Assembly (NCBI GenBank): GCA_964526475.1
Contig: CAZGKF010000012.1
Coordinates: forward strand, 8,800-72,799
DNA length: 64,000 nt
DNA from: CAYVTV01 sp964526475
GTDB taxonomy: Bacteria; Bacteroidota; Bacteroidia; Bacteroidales; GCA-2748055
Direction: 5' to 3'
Below the pieces are notes generated by a model. The model worked only from the letters and a program-made list of their open reading frames with translations. It had not been told where the DNA came from and did no database searches. This document shows positions 8,099 through 16,289 of this stretch, one piece after another (the first letter of the stretch is position 1; the number at the start of each line of letters is the position of its first letter). Both the position numbers and the translations under genes were made by a program.

Positions 8099-9157
8099 CT
8101 ATCCTATTGAATTCTTTTCCATAATATTTACCATCTTCACTGCCACATCCGATCCAAAAATCTCCTTCTGAAACTCCGGCACAGTAAATGAATTGATCTC
8201 ACTTGCTATATCCTTATCGAGTGGATTTATCAGTAAGTTCCATCCTACCTTTACTGTTTCCACCCATTCAGTTTCCGTTCTTAAGGTTATACAGGGGCGT
8301 TTCAGGATATATGCTTCTTTCTGTATGCCTCCCGAATCGGTAATAATTCTTTTACAATGATATTCAAGGGCAATGAAATCAAGGTACCCGAAAGGTTCTG
8401 CAAGAAGAATATTTTCCGCCCGGAAGTTTGTGTCATTAAGGATTTTTCTTGTTCTTGGATGTACAGGGAAAATAATTAACTCGCCTGTATTTTCCAGTTG
8501 GTTAAGAATATTAAGAAGAATATCCGGTTGATCTACATTATAATTCCGGTGAAGGGTTAAAAGATTATACTCCTTCATTTCAGGATTCAGGTGAGCAAGA
8601 ACAGAGGATTTCTCCAGGGCAATCTGAAGATTTGCCTTTAAAGTATCCACCATAATATCGCCGGTAAGGTATGTGATCTCTTTCAATCCTTCATTTTCGA
8701 GAATATTAACAGCAGTTTGGGTAGGTGCAAACAATAAAGATGACACATGATCGGTCACAATGCGATTGATCTCTTCAGGCATTTTTTTATTGTAACTTCT
8801 TAAACCGGCTTCGATGTGAACAATGGGGATATTTAGTTTTGAAGCTGCAAGTGCACCTGCAAGTGTTGAATTTGTATCCCCAAATACAATCACTTTATCA
8901 GGGCTTGTTTCGATCATCGAGGTCTCCAATGCCTTCATCATAGCAGCCGTTTGAGAGGCATGGCTCCCCGAACCTATCCCTAGGTGGATATCAGGTTTCC
9001 TTATCCCGAGGTCATTAAAAATCAGTTCCGACATAGCATAATCATAGTGCTGGCCGGTATGCACAATTATCTCCTCATGTTTTTCAGACAGTATTTTCGA
9101 AAGCGGACCCAATTTGATAAATTGAGGACGCGCACCTACTATGGAAAGAAATTTCAT
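8099..9157 (-). CDS. wecB: UDP-N-acetylglucosamine 2-epimerase (non-hydrolysing)
   Basis: 352 residues, the usual family length. It starts with MKFLSIVGARPQFIKLGPL, the WecB signature, and carries HTGQHYDYAMS, VFGDTNSTLAGALAA, HIEAGLRS, EEINRIVTDH and TDSGGIQKEA. The enzyme interconverts UDP-GlcNAc and UDP-ManNAc, the first step towards ManNAc- or ManNAcA-containing surface polymers. It lies 9 bases downstream of the dehydrogenase gene that would oxidise its product, so the pair is almost certainly one transcript. Confidence 0.96.
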   Translation of the reverse strand: MKFLSIVGARPQFIKLGPLSKILSEKHEEIIVHTGQHYDYAMSELIFNDLGIRKPDIHLGIGSGSHASQTAAMMKALETSMIETSPDKVIVFGDTNSTLAGALAASKLNIPIVHIEAGLRSYNKKMPEEINRIVTDHVSSLLFAPTQTAVNILENEGLKEITYLTGDIMVDTLKANLQIALEKSSVLAHLNPEMKEYNLLTLHRNYNVDQPDILLNILNQLENTGELIIFPVHPRTRKILNDTNFRAENILLAEPFGYLDFIALEYHCKRIITDSGGIQKEAYILKRPCITLRTETEWVETVKVGWNLLINPLDKDIASEINSFTVPEFQKEIFGSDVAVKMVNIMEKNSIG

Positions 9158-9166
9158 AATATAATG

Positions 9167-10867
9167 CTATAGGAGATTAGTCTTAAACCCTTTGTATTCA
9201 AAAATTTCATTTATTTCTCCCGGATTAGCAATCTCACATCCGGTAGAACATGTTTTCGCCAGCCTTTGTACCTCACTGAATTGAACTTTATTAAAGTCAT
9301 CGAAAGCGAAATTTTTATTATAGAAATCTATCAACTCCATCAGTTCATTTGCCAAACCAGTTTCCATCGCACGGAAACTCCTATATACAAATTCAACAAA
9401 TTCCTCATCCGGGTTCAGTTCCCCCCTGCCAATACCAAAGTAGCGGATAGTTTTCGATTTAAAATAATCAGAATGGTAAATGTTACAGGCATCCATGATT
9501 CCGTCAAGACTTTTGCTGTATGAAGTGATAGTATCGATATGGCCGATATATTCTTTATGGGCTGTACACATGAAAACATATTCTGCACCGGCAAGAGCTT
9601 CACGGAGATCACTGGTAAAATTATTATCCTGCCGGAATTTCAGGAGATTCTGATCCTCTTTCTTTACATAAGGGTCGTGCATAATATAATTTATCTCTTT
9701 TTCCCGCAGGAGATTTGCCAGCGCAATTGTGGGAGAATTCCGGGTATCTTCTGAGTTAAAACGGTAGGCTACTCCAAGTAAGGCAATTTTCTTATCTTTC
9801 AGACTCCCAAAATACTTTTCTGCCTGGCGGAAAGTTATTTCGGGTGACTCATCGTTAATTAAACGTGATTTCAGGATAAGACTCTTTGATGTGTCTGTGC
9901 CTGCTTCAATGTTCCGCCACCACAGGAGGATGCCATCTTTAGGCAGGCAATGCCCTCCTACACCAAGCATGGGAATGAGTATACCACCGCTGGGCACAGT
10001 ATTTGGGTCGCCGGTAGCATAATCGGACTGCGAAAGTTTTGCATTCACTTTATCCCTTACCTGATAGAAATCAATGTTATGTTCATCGCAATATCTGACT
10101 ATTTCTGAAGAGAATGCAATACGGACATCCCTGTATGCATTTTCCAGTGTTTTAACGATTTCAGCTGTAAGGCTGTTGGTTTGAAAAACATCTCCTGCCG
10201 TAACAATATTTTTGTAAAGATGGGCAATCAATTCAGGTGTTTCAGGGTGAAGTCCCCCTGCCAGTTTATCTGATTCACGTACTCTTTCCACCAGCCTCCC
10301 GGGCATCACGCGATTAGGGCTGTTACCCAGCAGGATGTCTTTACCCTCTTCGAGTCCATATTTTCTGAAATGTTCCCTGATAAGCGTATCCATTGTAGTC
10401 GGTGCCAGTGTAGATTCAAACACAATAAGCGGAATTTTATCAGAGGGCTTTTTTTGCAAAGCTTTTGCCAATTCTTCCAGTGCTCCGAACAAAGGTCCGT
10501 AATCAGGTGCAAAACCTTTTTTATCGGTTTGTACGGAAACAAGCACCACATCCGCATCCCTGAGATCAGAAAAATCGTGGCTGGCAGAGAGCATGCCTGC
10601 TTTGACAGCTTCAGCGGTAATTTCATCCAATTCCGGTTCAATCCCTCCGATAACTGATTTTCCATTATTTATAGCATCAACTTTCCAGCCGGAATTTACA
10701 GAGTTCCTTTGAACAACAATAACTTTTGCAGGTATTTCAGTACCTGTTTTTATTTTTGCCTGTGCGAGCATCCCTGCCATAGGCATTCCTACAATTCCGG
10801 GACCGATGACCCCTATTTTCTCTACTTTCCAGTTTTTCAGACTTAGAGGAAGCTTTGATTTTTCCAT
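9167..10867 (-). CDS. UDP-N-acetyl-D-mannosamine dehydrogenase-like nucleotide-sugar dehydrogenase, C-terminally extended
   Basis: 566 residues from ATG 10867. A start at 10921 (584 residues) is possible, but its first codons fall in the low-complexity tandem repeat, so the internal Met preceding KSKLPLSLKN is preferred. Motifs: Rossmann GPGIVGMPMAG, ESTLAPTT, and GVGGHCLPKDG with catalytic Cys307; the C-terminal dehydrogenase domain follows (LLGVAYRFNSEDTRNSP). Family enzymes oxidise the C6 hydroxyl of UDP-sugars to a uronic acid using two NAD+. With the adjacent epimerase the likely product is UDP-ManNAcA. It is over 100 residues longer than WecC; the extra C-terminal 80 residues include a Cys pair (TCSTGCE) not seen in the classical enzyme. 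Confidence 0.9.
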   Translation of the reverse strand: MEKSKLPLSLKNWKVEKIGVIGPGIVGMPMAGMLAQAKIKTGTEIPAKVIVVQRNSVNSGWKVDAINNGKSVIGGIEPELDEITAEAVKAGMLSASHDFSDLRDADVVLVSVQTDKKGFAPDYGPLFGALEELAKALQKKPSDKIPLIVFESTLAPTTMDTLIREHFRKYGLEEGKDILLGNSPNRVMPGRLVERVRESDKLAGGLHPETPELIAHLYKNIVTAGDVFQTNSLTAEIVKTLENAYRDVRIAFSSEIVRYCDEHNIDFYQVRDKVNAKLSQSDYATGDPNTVPSGGILIPMLGVGGHCLPKDGILLWWRNIEAGTDTSKSLILKSRLINDESPEITFRQAEKYFGSLKDKKIALLGVAYRFNSEDTRNSPTIALANLLREKEINYIMHDPYVKKEDQNLLKFRQDNNFTSDLREALAGAEYVFMCTAHKEYIGHIDTITSYSKSLDGIMDACNIYHSDYFKSKTIRYFGIGRGELNPDEEFVEFVYRSFRAMETGLANELMELIDFYNKNFAFDDFNKVQFSEVQRLAKTCSTGCEIANPGEINEIFEYKGFKTNLL

Positions 10868-10908
10868 GAATTTATAAATATAAGTACTGTTCGATTGATT
10901 TTTAACTA

Positions 10909-11266
10909 CTTCATTCCTCATTCTTCATTCTTCATTCCTTGTTCTCTCCCTTCTTANNNNNNNNNNNNNNNNNNNNNNNNNNNNNNNNNNNNNNNNNNNN
11001 NNNNNNNNNNNNNNNNNNNNNNNNNNNNNNNNNNNNNNNNNNNNNNNNNNNNNNNNCTTCTGAATTCTGCATTCCATGTTCCTCCATTCTTTCTTCTTAC
11101 TTCCTCATTCCTCATTCTTCATTCTTCATTCTTCATTCCTTGTTCTCTCCCTTCTTACTTCTGAATTCTGCATTCCATGTTCCTCCATTCTTTCTTCTTA
11201 CTTCCTCATTCCCCCTTCCTCATTCCTCATTCTCCATTCCCCATTCCCCCTTCTTCATTCGTCATT
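10909..11266. repeat. 101-bp tandem repeat array plus TCATTC-type simple repeat, interrupted by an assembly gap
   Basis: The unit starting CTTCTGAATTCTGC occurs at 11057-11157 and again from 11158, giving a period of 101 bases; the end of a further unit is visible left of the gap at 10909-10956. Within and after the units are many TTCATTC/CCTCATTC repeats that run up to the asnB stop codon. Apparent plus-strand open frames here are simple-repeat artefacts. The true copy number is hidden by the gap. Confidence 0.9.
10957..11056. other. Assembly gap of exactly 100 N
   Basis: The run is exactly 100 bases long, the usual placeholder for a join of unknown length. It lies inside the tandem array, so the two sides were probably linked by read pairs across an unresolved repeat. 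Gene order across this point (dehydrogenase to asnB) is plausible but not proven by continuous sequence. Confidence 0.98.
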
Positions 11267-13147
11267 CTATTTATCAATAAACTCCCTGAACCACAACTCC
11301 ATACACAACAGTCCCCATAGCCCTCTGCCAAAAGGTTGTTCTTTCATTACAAGGTCTTCAACACAATCTGTATTTATAATGTTTCTTTCCCTGGCATTTT
11401 TTGACAAGAAGGTATCCAGGATAAAACTTTTCACTTTATTCTTTGACCAGATATGGAGAGGGACAGGAAAGCCCATTTTATCTTTTCTGTTCAGGATTTG
11501 CTCCGGGACAATATCCTTTACAGTTTTTTTAAGAAGGTACTTCATTTCTCCTCCTTTGAATTTCATTCCTGCAGGCATTCTTGATATCAGGTCAACAATT
11601 CGTCTGTCGAGAAGCGGAACACGCGATTCAATTGAGACAGCCATGCTCATCCGGTCTTCAACCTGCAGCAACCCAGGCAGGCTCCCGAACATGTCAAAGT
11701 GTGTCATTTTGTTAAAATAGCTCAGCGTATCCGAATGATTAAAATAGCCGGCAAATTTATTAAAGATTGAGCTTTCATCCCGGCCTTTAATAAAATCCGG
11801 ATAGAGGTAAGAAGTAGTATCGCCCATTCTGTTAAGAAGGTTATAATATCTCTGGTCCATGGGTTCAAAAGCCCCGTCTTTCCAGAAATTTTTCATCATA
11901 GGGATGTACTGTCTGAGGTTTGGCAGATTTGGGAGGATAGAGCGGAGAGAGACAATATGTTCCCCTTCCTCATTTGTCTGACATATTGCTCCTTTAATGG
12001 CCTGCTCAAGGTAAGCTACCAGGTAACGGGCATATCCCCCGAAAATTTCATCCCCCCCCTGTCCACCAAGAATTACCTTAACATGTTGTGAAGCGAGTCT
12101 GGAGACAATAAATTGAGGGAATAGTCCCGGTCCGGCAACCGGTTCATCAAGATGATAGATCAATTTGGGCATCAGGTCAATAAATTCCTGTTCAGAAGGA
12201 AAAACCTCATACAGTTCTGCACCTCCGGCTTTTGCTGCAATCCTTGCATATTTAAGTTCGTTGAATTCAGGGCCTTCATGAAATGCTCCGGAGAAGGATT
12301 TTATGCGGTTTTTCAAAAATCCGGATGCCATTATAGTCACCAGTGAAGAATCAATCCCGCCACTGAGATAAGTCCCGAGTGGAACATCGCTTCGAAGTTG
12401 CTGGTAGATGGTTTCATCAAGGATTTTCCGGAGTTCAACAATAAAAAATTCTTCCGTATGGTAAGGATCAAGTTTAAAGTTGGGTTCCCAGTACTTAAAG
12501 GAGGAAAGTTTCCCTGAATCAGGGTCAAATGTCATATAATGCCCTGGAGGAACCTTGCAGATATTTCTGAACATGGTGCCTTCTCCCATAATGAACTGGA
12601 AAGTAAGGTATTCATAAAGCTTATCAATATCGGGGTCAGCAGAAATCTGAGGATGCGCAAGGAGAGCTTTGATCTCACTTCCAAAAACCAGTTTCCGATC
12701 ATCGTGGTACCAGTAGAGGGGTTTAATACCAAAATGATCCCTTGCGATAAGGAATCTGTTTTTTCTCTTATCATAAATGATAAAAGCAAACATTCCGTTA
12801 AGTATATGAATAAAATCATCTCCCAGTTCAAGGTAAAGTCTGAGTATAACCTCAGTATCGGAAGTGGTATGAAAAATATGTCCTTTCCGGATTAAATCCT
12901 GCTTCAATTCAATATAATTATATATCTCACCATTGAAAACTATAGTGCAATCATCAAAAGTCATTGGCTGTTTCCCTGTTGAAAGGTCAATGATAGAAAG
13001 CCTTTTATGAAAAAACCCCACGGACCCGTCAGTAAACATGCCTTCTTCATCAGGTCCCCGGTGGTGGATAGTGGCTGCCATTTTCAGGAGAACAGAAGAG
13101 TCAACTGCCTGCTGGTTTTGATTTATGATTCCGACAAATCCGCACAT
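11267..13147 (-). CDS. asnB: Asparagine synthase-type glutamine amidotransferase
   Basis: 626 residues. Met-Cys-Gly at the N-terminus places the class II glutaminase nucleophile at Cys2; RLSIIDL, FNGEIYNY and SDTEVILR complete that domain (1-200). The synthase domain has the ATP-pyrophosphatase loop SGGIDSS at 262-268 and VLGGQGGDEIFGGY. The family transfers glutamine ammonia to an acyl-adenylate, normally aspartate. Homologues inside polysaccharide clusters (WbpS-like) are thought to amidate uronic acids. Given the epimerase and dehydrogenase next door, a uronamide sugar is a reasonable inference, but housekeeping asparagine synthesis is not excluded. It is separated from the dehydrogenase by the repeat array and gap. 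Confidence 0.92.
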   Translation of the reverse strand: MCGFVGIINQNQQAVDSSVLLKMAATIHHRGPDEEGMFTDGSVGFFHKRLSIIDLSTGKQPMTFDDCTIVFNGEIYNYIELKQDLIRKGHIFHTTSDTEVILRLYLELGDDFIHILNGMFAFIIYDKRKNRFLIARDHFGIKPLYWYHDDRKLVFGSEIKALLAHPQISADPDIDKLYEYLTFQFIMGEGTMFRNICKVPPGHYMTFDPDSGKLSSFKYWEPNFKLDPYHTEEFFIVELRKILDETIYQQLRSDVPLGTYLSGGIDSSLVTIMASGFLKNRIKSFSGAFHEGPEFNELKYARIAAKAGGAELYEVFPSEQEFIDLMPKLIYHLDEPVAGPGLFPQFIVSRLASQHVKVILGGQGGDEIFGGYARYLVAYLEQAIKGAICQTNEEGEHIVSLRSILPNLPNLRQYIPMMKNFWKDGAFEPMDQRYYNLLNRMGDTTSYLYPDFIKGRDESSIFNKFAGYFNHSDTLSYFNKMTHFDMFGSLPGLLQVEDRMSMAVSIESRVPLLDRRIVDLISRMPAGMKFKGGEMKYLLKKTVKDIVPEQILNRKDKMGFPVPLHIWSKNKVKSFILDTFLSKNARERNIINTDCVEDLVMKEQPFGRGLWGLLCMELWFREFIDK

Positions 13148-13620
13148 GATAACAACTTTTAATAGTGTAAAATAAACAAGAAAAATTAGTATTCCTTTTA
13201 TTTTGCAGATTATTTAGACCAAAGTACTAATTTGCAGAATGAACACTAAAAAATATGCAATGAACTACCTCACAAGCTGTCGGTGAATCATTTTTTTTTA
13301 TTCCTGATGCATGTCAGATTATCAACTCCGGAAAAGCCGGATGAAACCTTCAAATTGATATGTAGTTATTTGTCGCTTTAAATTGATATGAAGCAATTTA
13401 CCGGAAAATATCCGTTCAATCAGACACATTATTTCATGAATGTATTTTTAACTCATTGAACATTTAATTATAAATCAGACACTTAAATCCTAACTGGAAT
13501 CTGTCTTTTATTTTTTATTTTCCCTAAATCGCCTAAATTTGTTTGTTTTGATGAAAAACATTATTAAATTTGTTTTTGAATAATTTAAAATGAATATTTA
13601 AATCTAATAACCAGAACATC
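13148..13620. other. Divergent intergenic region
   Basis: This 473-base AT-rich region separates the leftward cluster from the rightward lipoprotein gene. The only element I can support is the promoter at 13542-13572 (separate entry). AATTGATATG occurs twice (about 13353 and 13382), which could be an operator or chance. I see no RNA gene or coding frame. Confidence 0.5.
13542..13572 (+). promoter_or_regulatory. Bacteroidota-type promoter of the OmpA/TPR lipoprotein gene
   Basis: TTTG at 13542-13545 (-33 element), a 19-base spacer, and TAAATTTG at 13565-13572, a full match to the -7 consensus TAnnTTTG. The predicted transcript start near 13578 gives a leader of about 40 bases. No Shine-Dalgarno sequence is evident, as is normal in this phylum. 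Confidence 0.7.
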
Positions 13621-15330
13621 ATGAGAAAAATTAATTACTTAGCTCTCTTTATTATTGTAGCGATTGCACTAAGCAGTTGTGCCGGATTAAACAAAATGAA
13701 AGATAAAGCTTCAGATGTAAGCTACAATGTTACACCGGAAGTACTTGAATCACACGGTGACAAAGTGGCTGTTAAGATCGATGTCAGATACCCTGCAAAG
13801 TATTTTAACAAAAAAGCTACACTTACAGCTGTACCCGTCCTCAAATATGAAGGAGGGGAAACTGCATTTCCATCAAAAGTTCTTCAGGGAGAATCTGTTC
13901 AGGCCAATAACCAGGTTGTGAATTTTTCAACCGGAGGATCAGTTTCACACTCAGGCACAGTCGATTTCACAGATGAAATGATGAAATCGAAACTCGTTGT
14001 CAGGGCTACCGCTGAACTTAAAGGCAAAACTTTACAATTCGACGATTACCCCATTGCTGATGGCGTTATTGCCACACCAAAACTTGTGATGGTTGATCCG
14101 AAACCTGTAATGGTAGCAGATAAATTCAAGAGAATAGTTCCTGATTCATATACTGCAAGTATTCTTTACATTATCAACCGTTACGATATCAGAAAATCTG
14201 AACTGACAAAAGATGAAATAAAAATGCTAAGCGATTATATCGCCCAGGCCCAGGAAAATGAAAGAATTGATCTTAAAGGAGCAGCTATCTCAGCATATGC
14301 ATCTCCTGACGGGCCTATCGATCTTAACAAAAAACTTTCTGTTAACCGTAAGGGATCTGCGGAGACTTTTTTTACAAAGGAATTAAAAGCTAAAAATGTT
14401 GATAATCCGGAAGGTATTATTGAAACAAAAAACACTCCTGAAGACTGGGAAGGTTTCAGGAATCTTATGGAAGAAAGTACTATTCAGGATAAAGAGCTCA
14501 TACTGCGCGTTCTCTCCATGTATTCAGATCCTGTGGTTCGCGAAAAAGAAATAAAAAATATCTCTCAGGCATACGAAGTCATTGCGAACGAAATCCTTCC
14601 CCAGTTAAGGAGATCAAAATTTACCGTAAATGTTGAACTGATTGGTCTTTCCGATGATGAGCTGAAAGCTGCATGGAAAGGTGATCCTTCATCACTTAAA
14701 CTGGAAGAAATTCTCTATACTGCCACTCTTTATGATGATTTGAGTGAAAAGCTCGCTATCTATAAAAAAGCCGGAGAACTTTATCCGGATTGTTTCAGAG
14801 CTTTCAATAACGAAGGGTATGTATATGTACTTATGGATGATGCTGCTAATGCTCAAAAAGCATTCGAAAAAGCAAAAGCACTAATTGATAACGACATAGT
14901 TAACAATAACCTGGGAGCATGCGCTCTCATGCTAGGAGATGTTGCCAAAGCTGAACAACTATTTACATCTTCCACAGGCGCAGGTGCTGTTGTTAATTAC
15001 AACCTTGCCATCATAAAAATAATGCAGGGAGAATATGATGCCGCTGCAAGTTATCTTGGCAATAGCGATGAGTACAACACAGCTCTCGTAAAACTCCTTA
15101 AGAAGGATCTCGACGGCGCACTTGCTACAATTAACAGGGTGGAAAAGGATTTCGCAAAGAAATTCTATCTGAAAGCTGTTGTTGCTGCAAAACAAAATAA
15201 AGATGATCTTGTATTCGAAAGTTTAAGGCTGGCATTTGCAAAAGATGCAAAACTCAAAGACCACGCTAAGGTCGATATGGAATTTGCTAAATATTTTGAA
15301 AATACTGTTTTCACTGGTCTGGTTAACTAG
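13621..15330 (+). CDS. Lipoprotein with OmpA-like and TPR regions
   Basis: 569 residues. The lipoprotein signal ends in LSSC with Cys20. A beta-rich N-terminal region (30-180) is followed by an OmpA-like segment at about 220-260 (ISAYASPDGP, LNKKLSVNRKGSAETFF), which in this family contacts peptidoglycan, and then by TPR helices (about 375-550; e.g. FRAFNNEGYVYVLMDDAANA, NYNLAIIKIMQGEYDAA). The whole matches a Bacteroidota lipoprotein family known by architecture only. It is a single-gene unit with its own promoter (13542-13572) and a strong terminator (15352-15381), which suggests substantial expression. The role is probably structural in the envelope; function unknown. Confidence 0.85.
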   Translation: MRKINYLALFIIVAIALSSCAGLNKMKDKASDVSYNVTPEVLESHGDKVAVKIDVRYPAKYFNKKATLTAVPVLKYEGGETAFPSKVLQGESVQANNQVVNFSTGGSVSHSGTVDFTDEMMKSKLVVRATAELKGKTLQFDDYPIADGVIATPKLVMVDPKPVMVADKFKRIVPDSYTASILYIINRYDIRKSELTKDEIKMLSDYIAQAQENERIDLKGAAISAYASPDGPIDLNKKLSVNRKGSAETFFTKELKAKNVDNPEGIIETKNTPEDWEGFRNLMEESTIQDKELILRVLSMYSDPVVREKEIKNISQAYEVIANEILPQLRRSKFTVNVELIGLSDDELKAAWKGDPSSLKLEEILYTATLYDDLSEKLAIYKKAGELYPDCFRAFNNEGYVYVLMDDAANAQKAFEKAKALIDNDIVNNNLGACALMLGDVAKAEQLFTSSTGAGAVVNYNLAIIKIMQGEYDAAASYLGNSDEYNTALVKLLKKDLDGALATINRVEKDFAKKFYLKAVVAAKQNKDDLVFESLRLAFAKDAKLKDHAKVDMEFAKYFENTVFTGLVN

Positions 15331-15351
15331 GTATTATATATATATAAAAGG

Positions 15352-15381
15352 GGCTGTCCAAAAAGACAGCCTTTTTTTTTT
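15352..15381 (+). terminator. Rho-independent terminator after the OmpA/TPR lipoprotein gene
   Basis: A perfect 7-bp stem GGCTGTC/GACAGCC with a 6-base loop is followed directly by ten T, 22 bases after the stop codon at 15330. Confidence 0.9.
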
Positions 15382-15428
15382 CTTTTTCCCCAAACGGAGC
15401 CCCTTGCCGCTGCCGTGGAATCACTAAC

Positions 15429-15485
15429 TTTATAATAGTTGTTGTTTCTGATAACCCTGACAGGGTTGCGAACCCTGTCAGGGTT
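15429..15485. repeat. REP-like palindromic element, copy B
   Basis: A 24-base flank (TTTATAATAGTTGTTG, then TTTCTGAT) is followed by a 33-base palindrome at 15453-15485 with perfect 15-base arms (AACCCTGACAGGGTT and its complement) around GCG. Each arm is itself nearly palindromic. Copy C at 39430-39486 has the same flank and palindrome in inverse orientation. Being convergent with trmH, the stem could also terminate transcription from either side. Confidence 0.88.
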
Positions 15486-15511
15486 TTTTTCAAAATAAAG
15501 CGTAGAGAAAG

Positions 15512-15608
15512 TTGTTCCCGCAGATTTCGCAGATGAACGCAGAAAGATGCCTTCCTAATCCTGCGCCCTATGCCCTGCGCCCTATGCCCTGCGCCCTGCG
15601 CCCTGTGC
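15512..15608. repeat. Short degenerate repeat and GC-rich tandem repeat
   Basis: CGCAGATTTCGCAGATGAAC at about 15520-15539 is an internally repeated motif of a type widely scattered in Bacteroidota genomes. Next, CTGCGCCCTATGCC occurs twice in tandem (15561-15588), followed by two 7-base units CTGCGCC (15589-15602). The GC content contrasts sharply with the surroundings. No gene is evident. Confidence 0.75.
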
Positions 15609-15661
15609 AACTATCACACAGGGGTGGGGCATTTGATTATTTGAAATCAAAATCATCCTTC

Positions 15662-16192
15662 TTAAAATTTCAACTCCCTGAAAAAATGCCATAAAAGAAT
15701 CCCTGCACTCACAGATATATTTAAAGAGTGCTTTGTTCCAAACTGAGGTATCTCTATACAGGTATCACACTCTTCCAGAACAGACTGATCCACACCCTTC
15801 ATTTCATGACCGAAAATTAAGGCATATTTCCTGTCGCTTTGTATTTTAAAATCCGGCAGGAGGATACTATTATCTGTTTGTTCAGCTGCTATAACGTAAC
15901 AACCTTCTTCTTTCAACTTTATCAATGCATGGATAGTGTGATCAAAATATTCCCAGTTAACAGATTCGGTGGCACCTAAAGCAGTCTTATGTATTTCCTG
16001 GCTGGGAGGTCTGGATGTGATCCCACAGAGAACTAATCTTTCAATAAGAAATGCATCACAGGTGCGGAATACTGAACCTATATTATGCTGGCTGCGAACA
16101 TTGTCGAGCACAACCACCAAAGGGATCTTTTCAGTACTGTGGAATTCTTCTGTTGAAAGTCTGTTCAGTTCTTCCATTGTAAGTTTTCTCAT
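15662..16192 (-). CDS. TrmH/SpoU-family RNA 2'-O-methyltransferase
   Basis: 176 residues, a bare SPOUT domain without an extra RNA-binding domain. The three family motifs are present: NVRSQHNIGSVFRTCDAF (motif 1), YALIFGHEMKGV (motif 2, usually FGNE; here His) and IPQFGTKHSLNISVSAGIL (motif 3, forming the knotted SAM site). It methylates a ribose in tRNA or rRNA; the exact target cannot be told from sequence. The start at 16192 could also be Met6. Transcribed divergently from sucC, with 97 bases between starts. Confidence 0.92.
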   Translation of the reverse strand: MRKLTMEELNRLSTEEFHSTEKIPLVVVLDNVRSQHNIGSVFRTCDAFLIERLVLCGITSRPPSQEIHKTALGATESVNWEYFDHTIHALIKLKEEGCYVIAAEQTDNSILLPDFKIQSDRKYALIFGHEMKGVDQSVLEECDTCIEIPQFGTKHSLNISVSAGILLWHFFRELKF

Positions 16193-16289
16193 ACTTTCTT
16201 TTCTTTTCCTACGAAATTATCAATTATACTCACTTAAGTGAAAAAAAATAGATATTTTCGTTTCGTAAATAGTAAAATTGATTTTATAA

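Noticed and set aside
10895..11720. Several plus-strand open frames over 80 codons
   Set aside because: They are Ser/Phe/His-rich translations of the TCATTC-type repeat and of N, antisense to asnB at their ends; no protein signature.
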